The notes: generated from the sequence alone by a model not told the origin. A stretch of DNA of 64,000 nt from Vulcanimicrobiota bacterium (GCA_027307235.1 DAHUXH010000008.1:62001-126000), one strand, 5' to 3'. Counted from the first letter of the stretch, positions 26,668-35,427 are shown. Numbers and translations are program-made.

Positions 26668-28257
26668 GTGACGAAAATGAAGTTTGAACAGATATCCAAG
26701 GCGTTCGCCTTCGTTGCCGCCGCTTCGCTTGCGGCATGCGGCGGTGGCGGCGGCGCGACGCCGCCTCCCGCTCCGGCGCCTCAAACGGGTGCGAACGTGC
26801 TCACCACGATCGTCGGCATCGGCGACAGCCTGACGGCCGGCTTCCAATCCGACGGCTTCCTCGGCGCACCGGTGGGATCGATTCCTAACCCGCTGGCCGC
26901 CGGAACACCGGCCGCAGCGCTCGGCGTCCCGCCAGGTCAAGAGAGCGGATTCTGGTCGCAGCTCTACATGGCGGCCAAGGGCGCGAACTACGGGACGATG
27001 GCAAATCAATCGACCTCGCCGCTGCCGCTCATCGCCGCACCAGGACTCGGCAATCAGATCGTTCCCGCCAATCCGGCGGTCGTGGGAACGCCGTTCGGCC
27101 AACTCCCCACGCGCAGCAACTGCGATACGTTCAACGCCGCCGCCTACGCGCTCAATCAGCTGACGACGGTTCGCGAGAATCCCAAAGGCACGGTGCTCGA
27201 CCTCGCCGTCCCCGGCATCACCTTGCACGAAGCCCTCACGCTCACGCAGCCGCCGGTGCCGACCTGTAACGCCCAAGCCTTGGCCGGCGCGCCGCTCGGT
27301 ATGCTGGCTCCGCTTCTGAGCGAGAGCGGAAACTTCTATCCAGTACTCGGCGGGTTCGGACCGAACGCGACGATGCTGAGTGCGGCTACCTCGCTGCATC
27401 CGACGCTGACCACGGTGTGGCTCGGCGCCAACGACCTGCTCCACTACGCGTTGAGCGGCGGGGCCTTCACCGGTTCGGACGGTTTGGGCAACAACGTCGG
27501 TCAAGTGCAGCAGGACATGGTCTCGATCATCAGCACGCTGCAGAAGGCCGGCTCGCAGGTCGTGGTCGCAAATCTGCCCGACATCTTGCAGACGCCGTTC
27601 TTCGCTCAAGTGGCGGGACCGCCGTCGCCGGCAGCCTGCTCAGTGCAGACGTTCTTGGTCTGTGAACTCTCCCAGTTCCCGGCCCCCATCGGAACCAACG
27701 CTGCCGCCATCGACGCGGCGATCGCCGCGCTTCCCAACGGTCCCGGCGCCAACGGCATCGTCACCGAAGCGGGCTTGCTGACCATCATCGGCGAGTTGAC
27801 GAAGGGCGTTCCGATCAACCAGCTCACCCTCGATCCGGCTGGTCCCGGCAGCGGTCTCGGGCAGAACTACCTTACGCAAACGTTTGCCGCGAGCGTGCAG
27901 CAGCTCAACGACACGCTCAACACAGGCATCGCCAACGCCGCTTCGCAAACAAAGGTCCCGCTCGTCGACGTTCACACGATCTTCGCGGGCCTGGCCAGCG
28001 GCAATTTCAGCAACCAGTTCTTCGCCCAAGCGGCCAGCATCAATCCGGGCAAGTGCTGCACGCTCGCGTTCGGCGGCGGTCTGGTCAGCTTCGACGGGCT
28101 TCACCCCTCGAACACCGGCTACGCGTTCATCGCCAGCGCCTTCGTCCAAACCATCAACACCGCGTTCGGCAACCCGATCGCCGGAACGGTCAACCCCGCC
28201 AGCGAGTACAACGGTGTGGGCGCGATTCCATTCCCCGACCCATACGCCCAGCATTAG
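26668..28257 (+). CDS. SGNH/GDSL hydrolase, lipoprotein
   Basis: A 529-residue lipid-anchored hydrolase. Signal with lipobox SLAAC (C24), then a Gly and Pro linker (GGGGGATPPPAPAPQ). SGNH blocks: nucleophile S54 in VGIGDSLTAG, block III N255 in WLGANDLL, and block V D476/H479 in SFDGLHPSN. The ~220 residues between are longer than in minimal SGNH enzymes and contain many Gly/Pro/Asn turns. Likely an outer-membrane or periplasmic esterase, substrate unknown. GTG 26668 or ATG 26677 could be the start. Its TAG stop lies inside the arm of palindromic element 1. Confidence 0.9.
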   Translation: MTKMKFEQISKAFAFVAAASLAACGGGGGATPPPAPAPQTGANVLTTIVGIGDSLTAGFQSDGFLGAPVGSIPNPLAAGTPAAALGVPPGQESGFWSQLYMAAKGANYGTMANQSTSPLPLIAAPGLGNQIVPANPAVVGTPFGQLPTRSNCDTFNAAAYALNQLTTVRENPKGTVLDLAVPGITLHEALTLTQPPVPTCNAQALAGAPLGMLAPLLSESGNFYPVLGGFGPNATMLSAATSLHPTLTTVWLGANDLLHYALSGGAFTGSDGLGNNVGQVQQDMVSIISTLQKAGSQVVVANLPDILQTPFFAQVAGPPSPAACSVQTFLVCELSQFPAPIGTNAAAIDAAIAALPNGPGANGIVTEAGLLTIIGELTKGVPINQLTLDPAGPGSGLGQNYLTQTFAASVQQLNDTLNTGIANAASQTKVPLVDVHTIFAGLASGNFSNQFFAQAASINPGKCCTLAFGGGLVSFDGLHPSNTGYAFIASAFVQTINTAFGNPIAGTVNPASEYNGVGAIPFPDPYAQH

Positions 28258-28359
28258 GAAATCCTGATTTCCGCCATGCCTTCGTTGCGGAGAGGCTCGT
28301 GTACCGTAGTACACTTCGCCTCTCCGCGCCTCGGCCTGACGAAAATCAGGACTTCCTAA
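28254..28359 (-). repeat. stop-adjacent palindromic element, copy 1
   Basis: A 106-bp palindrome. Its left end TTAGGAA contains the TAG stop of the SGNH gene. Read on the minus strand (the orientation in which the loop is C(TACG)G) it has: copy-specific outer arms of about 12 bp; a shared inner arm GATTTTCGTCAGGCC / GGCATGGCGGAAATC; an internal loop (GAGGC opposite AACGA); a perfect 10-bp stem GCGGAGAGGC / GCCTCTCCGC; a small bulge; and GTGTAC-TACG-GTACAC. In that strand three non-Watson-Crick arm positions are G.T pairs and one is G.A. No coding sense in either strand. The AACGA-bearing arm faces the gene. Confidence 0.95.
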
Positions 28360-28376
28360 GGGGGCTATCGAGATAA

Positions 28377-28408
28377 AAAAACGGCGGGCATTACACCCCG
28401 CCGTTTTT
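28377..28408. terminator. bidirectional intrinsic terminator between two palindromic elements
   Basis: A perfect 12-bp stem AAAAACGGCGGG (28377-28388) with CCCGCCGTTTTT (28397-28408), loop CATTACAC, with T-runs on both strands. It ends both the SGNH gene from the left and gdhA from the right. Palindromic copies 1 and 2 flank it in mirror orientation. Confidence 0.95.
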
Positions 28409-28432
28409 CTTTTCATTCCGTGATCGCTCACC

Positions 28433-28532
28433 GAGAAGTTCTGATTTTCGTCAGGCCGAGGCGCGGAGGGGCGACGTGTTACGGTACACGAGCCGCTCCG
28501 CAACGACGGCATGGCGGAAATCAGGACTTCTC
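28433..28532 (+). repeat. stop-adjacent palindromic element, copy 2
   Basis: A 100-bp copy ending on the first base of the gdhA stop triplet (28532-28534, minus strand). Outer arms GAGAAGTTCT / AGGACTTCTC are specific to this copy and include one G.T pair. The inner arm equals copy 1; the 10-bp stem has one G.G mismatch; the tip is shortened by two bases (GTGTTACGGTACAC). Orientation is the mirror of copy 1, so here too the AACGA-bearing arm faces its gene. Confidence 0.93.
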
Positions 28533-29791
28533 TACGCGTAGATGCCGCGGAGTTTGGATGTGCGCACCACGCGGTCGATGGCGAGTTGGTAGGCGGCGAC
28601 GCGCAGTGTGGTGTTGTGGGTTTTCGCGAGTTTTTGGAGCTGGTGGAGATTTTCGAGCAGGGTTTCTTCCAGGCGCGCGTTGACTTCCGATTCCTTCCAG
28701 AAGTAGCCCATGCGGTCTTGTGCCCACTCGAAGTATGACACGGTCACGCCGCCGGCGTTGGCCATGATGTCGGGAATCACGACGATGCCCTTCTCGTTGA
28801 AAATACGATCGGCTTCGGGGGTCGTCGGACCGTTCGCGCCTTCGACGATCAGCTTCGCCTTGACTTTTGAAGCGTTCTCGACGGTGAAAACCTTTTCGAG
28901 CGCGGCCGGCACGAGGACGTCGCAGTCGCTGGTCAACAGCTCGCTGTTACTGATCTTGTCGCCGCCCTTGAAGCCGTCGAGCGTCCGATTTGCGCCCACG
29001 TATTCGACGGCGTGCGCGATGTCGATGCCCTTGTCATTGTAGTAGGCGCCGGTCACGTCGGAGATGCCGACGACTTTGCAGCCGCGCTCCGCGAACAGTT
29101 TAGCCGCATACATTCCGACGTTGCCGAAGCCTTGCACGACAATCGAGACCTTTTTGGGATCGAGTCCCATCGCAGCCATTTGATCGAGCGCGCAGATCGT
29201 CACGCCGCGCCCGGTCGCTTCAGTGCGGCCACGCGAACCGCCGATCTCGAGCGGCTTACCGGTGACGACGCCCGGCACGTTCTGACGAACGTGCATCGAG
29301 TACGTGTCCATGAACCATGCCATGATCTGCGGAGTCGTGTTGACGTCGGGGGCCGGAACGTCTTTATCCGGTCCGACGACTTCGACGAGTTCGGCCGCGT
29401 AACGGCGCGTGATGCGTTCGAGTTCGTTGGTTGAAAGCTGGCTCGGGTCGCAGGTCACGCCGCCTTTGCCGCCACCGAACGGCAAGTCGACCACCGCGCA
29501 CTTCCAGGTCATCCAGAAAGCGAGCGCCGTGACCTCGTCGAGCGTCACACCGGGATGGTAGCGGATACCGCCTTTGGCCGGGCCGCGTGCGAAGTTGTAC
29601 TGCACGCGATAGCCCGTGTAGACTTCGAAGTCACCGGTGTCGCGTTGGAACGGGATCGAGAAGATGATCTGGCGCGACGGATGCGTCAGGATGCGGCGCA
29701 TGGATGAATCGAGTTCCAGCAAGTCGGCAGCCTGGTTGAAATAGGAGATGCCGTCACCGAAAACCGAGACGTCGCGCGTAGTGGTCGACAT
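28532..29791 (-). CDS. gdhA: glutamate dehydrogenase
   Basis: A 419-residue enzyme of the small hexameric class that interconverts glutamate and 2-oxoglutarate plus ammonium. Substrate lysines lie in PAKGGIRYHP (K73), MTWKCAV (K97) and the catalytic PFGGGKGG (K109); the catalytic Asp is D149 in VPAPDVNT. The nucleotide fold has VQGFGNVG near 220. Residue choice after the second strand (VVGISDVTG) ends in Asp, favouring NAD over NADP. Length and sequence style match the 415-430-residue Glu/Leu/Phe dehydrogenase group. Monocistronic: an upstream hairpin separates it from ychF, and a shared terminator lies beyond element 2. Confidence 0.95.
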   Translation of the reverse strand: MSTTTRDVSVFGDGISYFNQAADLLELDSSMRRILTHPSRQIIFSIPFQRDTGDFEVYTGYRVQYNFARGPAKGGIRYHPGVTLDEVTALAFWMTWKCAVVDLPFGGGKGGVTCDPSQLSTNELERITRRYAAELVEVVGPDKDVPAPDVNTTPQIMAWFMDTYSMHVRQNVPGVVTGKPLEIGGSRGRTEATGRGVTICALDQMAAMGLDPKKVSIVVQGFGNVGMYAAKLFAERGCKVVGISDVTGAYYNDKGIDIAHAVEYVGANRTLDGFKGGDKISNSELLTSDCDVLVPAALEKVFTVENASKVKAKLIVEGANGPTTPEADRIFNEKGIVVIPDIMANAGGVTVSYFEWAQDRMGYFWKESEVNARLEETLLENLHQLQKLAKTHNTTLRVAAYQLAIDRVVRTSKLRGIYA

Positions 29792-29821
29792 AGACAGATG
29801 GAGCCTCCGATGGACTAAATA

Positions 29822-29848
29822 GCCCTGGAAGGTTGGTGCTTCTAGGGC
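29822..29848 (-). terminator. probable terminator hairpin after ychF
   Basis: A 10-bp stem (29822-29831 with 29839-29848) with one G.T pair and a seven-base loop. Read leftward it lies 42 bases after the ychF stop and is followed by TATTTAG. It also sits 30 bases upstream of gdhA, so a leader function is possible. Confidence 0.6.
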
Positions 29849-29890
29849 GAACTACCTTGCTTCAAATGTCGTGATCGGCCGCCCGTGTGC

Positions 29891-30985
29891 TCACACGTTG
29901 AAGCGGAAATTGACGACGTCACCCTCTTGCATGACGTACTCCTTGCCCTCGCTGCGGACCAGCCCGGCCGCGCGCAGCGCATCCATGGTCTTGTACGTCA
30001 CGTAGTCGCCGTACGACACGATCTCCGCGCGGATGAAGCCGCGCTCGATGTCACTGTGAATCTTGCCGGCGGCCGCCGGAGCCTTCGTCGCCTTGGCAAT
30101 CGTCCAGGCCCGGACTTCCTTCTCGCCCGCCGTGAGAAACGTCATCAGGCCGAGGAGATCGTATGCGGTCAGGGCCAGTTCGTCCAGACCGCTGCGTTCG
30201 ATGCCGAGTTCCCGGCAGAACTCCTGCGCCTCCTCGTCGGAGAGGCCAGCGAGTTCAGCCTCGATCTTGCCGCAGAGCACGACCACGGGGCTGCCCTCGG
30301 AAGCGGCGACGGCACGCACCTTCTCGACGAGCGGGCCCGGCCGGCCGATTTGGGCGTCGTCGATGTTCGCCACATAGAGCAACGGCTTGGCGGTGAGAAG
30401 GAAGGATTCGCGCGCCATCTCGCCTTCGAGCGAGTCGGGGGCAAACGATCGGGCCGGCTTTCCCTCTTCGAGCGCGGCGGCCACCCGATTGGCGGCATCG
30501 AGCGACGGACGGAGCTTGGGATTGGCCCTCGCCTCGCGTTCCAGCTTTTCCAGCCGCTTGCGTATCGTCGCAAGGTCGGCGAGCGCCAGTTCGATGTTGA
30601 TGATCTCGATGTCGCGGGCCGGGTCGGGATCGCCTTCAACGTGCGTGACGTTGGGATCTTCGAAGCAACGAACGACCATGGCGATCGCATCCGTTTCCCG
30701 GATGTGGCTCAAGAACGCATTGCCGAGTCCCTGACCCGCACTCGCGCCGCGAACCAGCCCTGCGATATCGACGAAGCGGACCGTCGCCGGGACGATCCGT
30801 TCGCCGTTCACGAGTCCTTGCAAGACGCGCAAGCGCTCGTCGGGCACCGGAACCTCGCCGACGTTGGGTTCGATCGTCGCAAACGGGTAGTTGGCCGCGA
30901 GAGCTTGCGCGGAACGAGTAAGGGCGTTGAAAATCGTGGACTTGCCGACGTTCGGCAAACCGACGATGCCACAAGAAAGCGCCAT
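29891..30985 (-). CDS. ychF: redox-regulated ribosome-associated ATPase YchF
   Basis: A 364-residue Obg-like P-loop protein (OLA1/YchF) that prefers ATP and binds ribosomes. G1 is GLPNVGKST (9-17), G3 is FVDIAGLV, and the G4 position reads VANIDD rather than NKxD, the hallmark of this ATP-using subfamily. A coiled-coil segment (ALADLATIRKRLEKLEREA) follows at about 130-150, and the C-terminal TGS domain contains TIAKATKAPAAAGKIHSDIERGFIRAEI. Single gene, divergent from the nuclease-domain gene at 31071. Confidence 0.97.
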   Translation of the reverse strand: MALSCGIVGLPNVGKSTIFNALTRSAQALAANYPFATIEPNVGEVPVPDERLRVLQGLVNGERIVPATVRFVDIAGLVRGASAGQGLGNAFLSHIRETDAIAMVVRCFEDPNVTHVEGDPDPARDIEIINIELALADLATIRKRLEKLEREARANPKLRPSLDAANRVAAALEEGKPARSFAPDSLEGEMARESFLLTAKPLLYVANIDDAQIGRPGPLVEKVRAVAASEGSPVVVLCGKIEAELAGLSDEEAQEFCRELGIERSGLDELALTAYDLLGLMTFLTAGEKEVRAWTIAKATKAPAAAGKIHSDIERGFIRAEIVSYGDYVTYKTMDALRAAGLVRSEGKEYVMQEGDVVNFRFNV

Positions 30986-31070
30986 AATGAACCGCGCTCC
31001 GTTCGTCCGTTCGGCACCTTCGCCCTACCGCGAGCAAGAGAAACGGTCGCGGGCGTAGGATAGGTTAGCC

Positions 31071-31547
31071 ATGCGACAGATGAAGGTCGACAAGCTCGGG
31101 ATCGACCTGCTCACGCACGACCCGGTCGTGATCCTCAAAGACGTTGACGGTCCGCACTACTTGCCGATCCTGATCGGGCCGTTCGAAGCGACGGCGATCG
31201 CGGTCGCGATCGAAGGCCAGGCCGTCCCGCGCCCGCTCTCTCACGACCTGATGCGCAACATCTTGGAATCGCTCGACGCGCAGCTCGAACAAGTCGTCAT
31301 TCACGACATCCGCGAATCGACGTTCTTCGCCAAGCTGGTCGTGCGCCGGAACGGCGAGCTGCAAGAGATCGACGCTCGCCCCTCCGACGGCATCGCGCTT
31401 GCGCTGCGCATGAGCGCGCCCATCTACGTGACCGACAAGATCGTCCTGGAAGAGGCGGCGACGGAGAACAAGGAATCCGAGGACGCATCGGTCGAGCGGT
31501 TCAAGAAGTTTCTGGAAGATCTCAAACCGTCCGATTTCAACCGCTGA
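31071..31547 (+). CDS. bifunctional nuclease (DUF151/BFN) domain protein
   Basis: A 158-residue protein whose first ~130 residues are a DUF151/BFN domain: PVVILKDVDGPHYLPILIGPFEATAIAVAIEG, then RPLSHDLMRNILESL and DARPSDGIALALRMSAPIYV, all standard. Some members have RNase and DNase activity; others are uncharacterised. The acidic, Lys-rich tail (ENKESEDASVERFKKFLEDLKP) is a typical terminal helix. It begins close behind a TAGGAT hexamer at 31057, which could be a -10 box of a very short leader. It is followed 48 bases later by mtnP. Confidence 0.93.
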   Translation: MRQMKVDKLGIDLLTHDPVVILKDVDGPHYLPILIGPFEATAIAVAIEGQAVPRPLSHDLMRNILESLDAQLEQVVIHDIRESTFFAKLVVRRNGELQEIDARPSDGIALALRMSAPIYVTDKIVLEEAATENKESEDASVERFKKFLEDLKPSDFNR

Positions 31548-31595
31548 CGTTAGGAACCGAGGGGTGCGCGCTTTCCTCTTCGAAAGCTGCCGCCC

Positions 31596-32393
31596 ATGAA
31601 TACCAACGAACGCGCCGACATCGGCGTTTTTGGCGGATCGGGATTCTATTCCCTGATCGAAAATGCTCGCGAAGTGTGGGTCGAGACGCCGTACGGCGCG
31701 CCGACCGACAAGATCGCGCTCGGCGAGATCGCCGGAAAAAAAGTCGCCTTCCTGCCTCGCCACGGCAAGGACCACCGCTTCCCGCCGCAGTCGATCAACT
31801 ATCTCGCAAACGCCTATGCGATGAAGATGCTCGGTGTGAAGTTCATCATCGGGCCCAATGCGTGCGGCTCGCTCGCGCAGCACGTGAAGCCGGGCTCAAT
31901 GGTGGTGTGCGATCAGGTCGTCGATCGCACTTCCGGACGCAAGGACACGTTTTTCGACGGTCCGGTCACCACGCACGTCAGCTTCGCCGACCCGTACTGC
32001 CCGACGTTGCGTCCGATCGCCGTCGAATCGCTGAGATCGCTCGGCATCGACACGCACGACCGCGGCACGGTGGTTGTCATTCAAGGACCGCGCTTCTCCA
32101 CGCGTTCGGAGTCTCGCTGGTTTCAGAGCCAAGGCTGGGAAGTCATCAACATGACGCAGTACCCGGAATGCTACCTGGCTCGCGAACTCGAGATGTGCTA
32201 CGTGAACATTTCGCTTATCACCGACTACGACGTCGGGTTGGAAGGCATGAAGCCGGTCTCGCACCACGAGGTCATAGAAATCTTCAACAAAAACAATGAG
32301 CGCGTCCGGGGCGCAATCGGAAAGATCATCGAGAAGATCGATGTCACCAAGGACTGCTCGTGCCACCACGCGCTCGACGGAGCGCGCGCGTAA
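31596..32393 (+). CDS. mtnP: S-methyl-5'-thioadenosine phosphorylase
   Basis: A 265-residue purine-nucleoside phosphorylase-fold enzyme that splits methylthioadenosine (from polyamine synthesis) with phosphate into adenine and methylthioribose-1-phosphate. Family pieces: GVFGGSGFYS at the start (phosphate-binding), FLPRHGKDHRFPPQSINYLAN, GPNACGSLAQHVKPG, VVIQGPRFSTRSES and VINMTQYPECYLARELEMCYVNISLITDYD. The arginine/lysine-type decarboxylase at 38.7 kb would feed polyamine synthesis and so generate its substrate. The next gene starts one base after this stop. Confidence 0.95.
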   Translation: MNTNERADIGVFGGSGFYSLIENAREVWVETPYGAPTDKIALGEIAGKKVAFLPRHGKDHRFPPQSINYLANAYAMKMLGVKFIIGPNACGSLAQHVKPGSMVVCDQVVDRTSGRKDTFFDGPVTTHVSFADPYCPTLRPIAVESLRSLGIDTHDRGTVVVIQGPRFSTRSESRWFQSQGWEVINMTQYPECYLARELEMCYVNISLITDYDVGLEGMKPVSHHEVIEIFNKNNERVRGAIGKIIEKIDVTKDCSCHHALDGARA

Positions 32394-32394
32394 C

Positions 32395-33096
32395 GTGAAG
32401 CGGCTGCGGCACGCCGATCTCGGCATCTACCCGCGAGCGCTTGTGTCGCTTGTGCGTCATCCCGCCATCATCGTCGTGCCGCTCCTCGCGGCTGTTGTCT
32501 CCCTCCTCCTCGAACAACTGCAAAACCTCGCGACCGACCCGTTGGGCGGTGCCGGAGGTTCCATCTTCGGGTTGATCGTGCAGATGGTCTACGGTTTTTC
32601 GTTTGGCGTTGCGATCATGTACGCAAACGACGTTCAGCGCTCACGCCGCACGAACTTCGACAGCATTTGGGAAGAAGCGCGCCGCAAGGCGGGCGGCATA
32701 CTCCTGGCAACGATCGGGTTCTACTTCGTCCTCTACGTCGCGGGTCTCGTGGGCGGGTTGATCGGCGGATTCGGCTCGATCATCCTACAGCTCGTCGCCG
32801 CGTACTTTCTCATCTACACCGTACCGGCGGCGGCCATCGGCGGCATGCCGGGATCGCTCGCGCTCTCCGCTTCGATTCGGGCCGTGAAGAACGACTATGT
32901 GGGGACGGCGATTCTCGCCGTCGTCTTCATCGCGCTGTGGATCGCACTTCCGCAGTTTGCCGTCGCGTGGCTTGCGCCGTTCGGGTATTACGCAGCGATA
33001 TTCGGTCTTGCAGCCTTGCACGCGATCGTACTCGGCTACCTCGCGTTCCCGTTCTCAAAACAGTACGACGACATCGCGTTCACGCGCTTCTGGTAG
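32395..33096 (+). CDS. integral membrane protein of unknown function
   Basis: A 233-residue membrane protein. GTG 32395 is chosen because it lies directly after the mtnP TAA; the open frame upstream is the mtnP shadow. About six helices: HPAIIVVPLLAAVVSLLL, GLIVQMVYGFSFGVAIMYA, ILLATIGFYFVLYVAGLVGGLIGG, IILQLVAAYFLIYTVPAAA, GTAILAVVFIALWIALP and YAAIFGLAALHAIVLGYLAF. The Arg/Lys-rich loop RSRRTNFDSIWEEARRKAG is probably cytoplasmic. The pattern resembles DUF975/YesL-like families of uncharacterised bacterial membrane proteins; I cannot assign a job. It overlaps the convergent holB stop by 17 bases. Confidence 0.75.
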   Translation: MKRLRHADLGIYPRALVSLVRHPAIIVVPLLAAVVSLLLEQLQNLATDPLGGAGGSIFGLIVQMVYGFSFGVAIMYANDVQRSRRTNFDSIWEEARRKAGGILLATIGFYFVLYVAGLVGGLIGGFGSIILQLVAAYFLIYTVPAAAIGGMPGSLALSASIRAVKNDYVGTAILAVVFIALWIALPQFAVAWLAPFGYYAAIFGLAALHAIVLGYLAFPFSKQYDDIAFTRFW

Positions 33097-34102
33097 TAGC
33101 GGCGCCCGTGATCGCCATGCGAACGAGATCGCTCACCATCGCCGGACTGACGTTGCTCTGCGCCACGCGTTGCGCGGCGGCGACGCGCGCCAAGATCGCT
33201 TCCGACGCGGCGATGTCGATTGCACCCAGCCGGCGCAACTCCGCCTCGTAATCCGACGCACACAGTTCCACGCCGCCCAGACCGAGCACCAGCCAGTCGC
33301 GCACCAGCATCTTGATCGTGTTCAAGCCGTCTTCCAGCGTGTCGCGCGTCGCCCACGGCGTCTGCGGCGTGCCGCCGGACACCGCTTCGAAGAACCAGTC
33401 CGCGACCAGCGCGCGCAGCGGCTGCTCGTCGCCGCCGATGGCCGCGATCGCGCCCGACACACTTCCCGGCGTGATCTTCACGGCGCGCGCGACATCCTCG
33501 CTCGCATAGCCGAGTCCGCTCAACACCTCGGAGACCTGCCCGGCCGCGAGCGGCGGAAAGACGAGTTCGATGACGCGCGACCGGATGGTCGGAAGGATGC
33601 GCGCGGGCGTGGCGGTCGTGATCATCAGCACCACTCCCGAGGGAGGTTCTTCGAAGAATTTCAGCAAGGCGTTGGCAGCGTGGTGGGTGGCAAAGTCGAG
33701 ATCGCCCAGCAAGAGCACGCGCATGCCGCCTTCGTATGACTGCATCGACAGCAACCGCACGAGATCGCGTGCGGTGAGGTCGTCGCTCTCGTAAAATCCC
33801 GCGCCGCCGTCACCTTCGCCGATCTTCAGCGTGCCGACATGTTCGAGAAAATCGGGGTGCCGCGTCGCGTCTCCGGCGGAGAAGAGCTTACACGACGTGC
33901 AGGTGCCGTCGTAGCCGAGCACACCGTGCGGATGGGGCGCTTCGCACAACAACGATTGCGCGAGCCTGCGGGCAAAAGTCTTCTTGCCGACGCCGGCCGG
34001 ACCCGAGAAGAGATAGGCGTGCGCCAACTCCGCGCGCGTCATGCGCGAAAAATATCGCTTTGGCCCCTCGGCTCCGGCGACGCCGAAGTGCAGGTCGCTC
34101 AC
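33080..34102 (-). CDS. holB: DNA polymerase III delta' subunit
   Basis: A 340-residue clamp-loader AAA+ subunit. Walker A-like GPAGVGKKT at 34-42, a zinc-module region with Cys residues (LLCEAPHPHG and GTCTSCKLF), Walker B-like RVLLLGDLDFA, a sensor-1 ATPARILPTIRSRVIEL stretch carrying the SRC-like SR, and a C-terminal collar region. GTG start 34102 overlaps the tmk stop as GTGA. The tmk-holB pairing is common in bacteria and supports the call over a generic DnaX homologue. Confidence 0.9.
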   Translation of the reverse strand: MSDLHFGVAGAEGPKRYFSRMTRAELAHAYLFSGPAGVGKKTFARRLAQSLLCEAPHPHGVLGYDGTCTSCKLFSAGDATRHPDFLEHVGTLKIGEGDGGAGFYESDDLTARDLVRLLSMQSYEGGMRVLLLGDLDFATHHAANALLKFFEEPPSGVVLMITTATPARILPTIRSRVIELVFPPLAAGQVSEVLSGLGYASEDVARAVKITPGSVSGAIAAIGGDEQPLRALVADWFFEAVSGGTPQTPWATRDTLEDGLNTIKMLVRDWLVLGLGGVELCASDYEAELRRLGAIDIAASEAILARVAAAQRVAQSNVSPAMVSDLVRMAITGAATTRSA

Positions 34103-34707
34103 GCGACGTAGTCCGCAATCGCCTGCAAGGCTTCGTCGACGAGCGTCTGGGCCTGCGCGGTCCCGTCGAGCATGACGATCCGGTTGGACTGAGCCGCGAG
34201 CGCAAGGAAACCGCCGCGCACTCGCTCGTGAAAGGCCAGGCTCTCGCCTTCAATGCGATCCACGTGCCCACGCCGCTGCGCGGTGCGCAGGCGCGAGACT
34301 TCAATCGGCACGTCGAGAAGGAACGTGACGTCGGGGATCAGTTGGCCGGTCGCCGTATCGCAGATCGCTTGCAGAGCGCCCAAATCGAGGCCGCGGCCGA
34401 ACCCCTGGTAGGCAAGTGTCGAGTCAGTATATCGGTCGCAGAGCACGGTCTCGCCCGCTGCCAACGCCGGCCGGATGACCTCGCCCACGAGCTGGGCTCG
34501 CGAGGCGTTCACGAGTAAAACTTCGGTCATCGGAAGCTGCTGGGAGCCGGGTTCCAGAAAGAGCTGTCGAATCGCATCGCCGATTAGGGTGCCGCCGGGT
34601 TCGCGTGTCGTAAGGACACGCCGCCCTGCGGCGCGCAAGCGGTCGGCCACACCTGCGAGGAGCGTGGATTTTCCGCTCCCCTCGATGCCCTCGATGGTAA
34701 TGAACAT
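34099..34707 (-). CDS. tmk: thymidylate kinase
   Basis: A 202-residue nucleoside-monophosphate kinase converting dTMP to dTDP. P-loop EGIEGSGKST at 6-15, the TREPGGTLIGDAIR segment (dTMP site) near 34-47, CDRYTDSTLAYQGFGRGLD with the DR(Y/F) motif near 90, and a lid region RTAQRRGHVDRIEG. All are canonical for bacterial type TMPK. It is translationally coupled to holB by GTGA. Divergent from the PilZ-like gene across 30 bases. Confidence 0.96.
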   Translation of the reverse strand: MFITIEGIEGSGKSTLLAGVADRLRAAGRRVLTTREPGGTLIGDAIRQLFLEPGSQQLPMTEVLLVNASRAQLVGEVIRPALAAGETVLCDRYTDSTLAYQGFGRGLDLGALQAICDTATGQLIPDVTFLLDVPIEVSRLRTAQRRGHVDRIEGESLAFHERVRGGFLALAAQSNRIVMLDGTAQAQTLVDEALQAIADYVA

Positions 34708-34737
34708 GAGAGACTCGCTTCGACAAATGAGAACACT

Positions 34738-35427
34738 ATGACTTTCGGCGGCTCACTCCTCGGCGATGTCATCGAGTGGTTCCTCACGCGCGTGGGGGAT
34801 CGACGCCAGTACAAGCGCAGAGCCGGCGCCTTCCACATGTGGTGGCTCCCGGAAAACCAGGCGCCGGTGCAGGGCATCGGCATGGAACTCTCGCCCAACG
34901 GGATCGTCTTCATCATCAAAGCCGGCATTCAGGCGCCCGAGTTCAACATCCGCATGCGCATACGCGAGCAGATGCTGCCAGCCCGCGTCAAGCGCGTCCG
35001 GTACGACGTCATGGACTATAAAGGCGAGAAGTTCAACCGCTACGTGTGCGAGCTTCAGGGCATCGCCGCCGACCATTGGGATGCGATCGTCCGTTACGTC
35101 AACGACACACCCGAGCCGATCGACCGTCGCAAACAGCAGAACCAAGAGATGTCCAACCGCGTCGACGACGCTTATCGTCTGCTGCCGATGGCGATCCAGC
35201 AGAAGCTCATCGACCTGCTCGTCGGCCAGCGCAAGCTCGAAGCGCCCGCACCCGGCCAGACGCCCTTGATCAAGCTTTTTTACGGAGGGCTCGTGAACGT
35301 TCCGGGCAAGGGCAAAGCGCACCGCGTCAACGTCCACAGCCGCATCAAGGTCAACGACGACATGATGGCCTACGACTCACGCTTTTTGGTGACAGAACCC
35401 GGCGGCGAAATCATCCAACAATCGTGA
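34738..35427 (+). CDS. PilZ-like domain protein
   Basis: A 229-residue soluble protein. The N-terminal ~100 residues look PilZ-like: RRQYKRR provides an RxxxR pair at about 22-28, followed by a strand and GMELSPNGIVFIIK, which fits the (D/N/E)xSxxG half of the c-di-GMP site. The remainder has MLPARVKRVRYDVMDYKGEKFNRYVCELQGI, a barrel-like strand series, then a helical linker (RRKQQNQEMSNRVDDAYRLL) and a C-terminal segment not recognised. Function as a c-di-GMP receptor is inferred and should be treated as moderate. Its TGA stop is inside the arm of the half copy of the palindromic element. Confidence 0.6.
   Translation: MTFGGSLLGDVIEWFLTRVGDRRQYKRRAGAFHMWWLPENQAPVQGIGMELSPNGIVFIIKAGIQAPEFNIRMRIREQMLPARVKRVRYDVMDYKGEKFNRYVCELQGIAADHWDAIVRYVNDTPEPIDRRKQQNQEMSNRVDDAYRLLPMAIQQKLIDLLVGQRKLEAPAPGQTPLIKLFYGGLVNVPGKGKAHRVNVHSRIKVNDDMMAYDSRFLVTEPGGEIIQQS

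Noticed and set aside
28420-28683. Open frames running through the palindromic elements (also 35455-35841, 44208-44414, 62457-63005).
   Set aside because: They are created by the repeat, which happens to lack stops in several frames; they have no own ribosome site and give the same peptide pieces at unrelated places.
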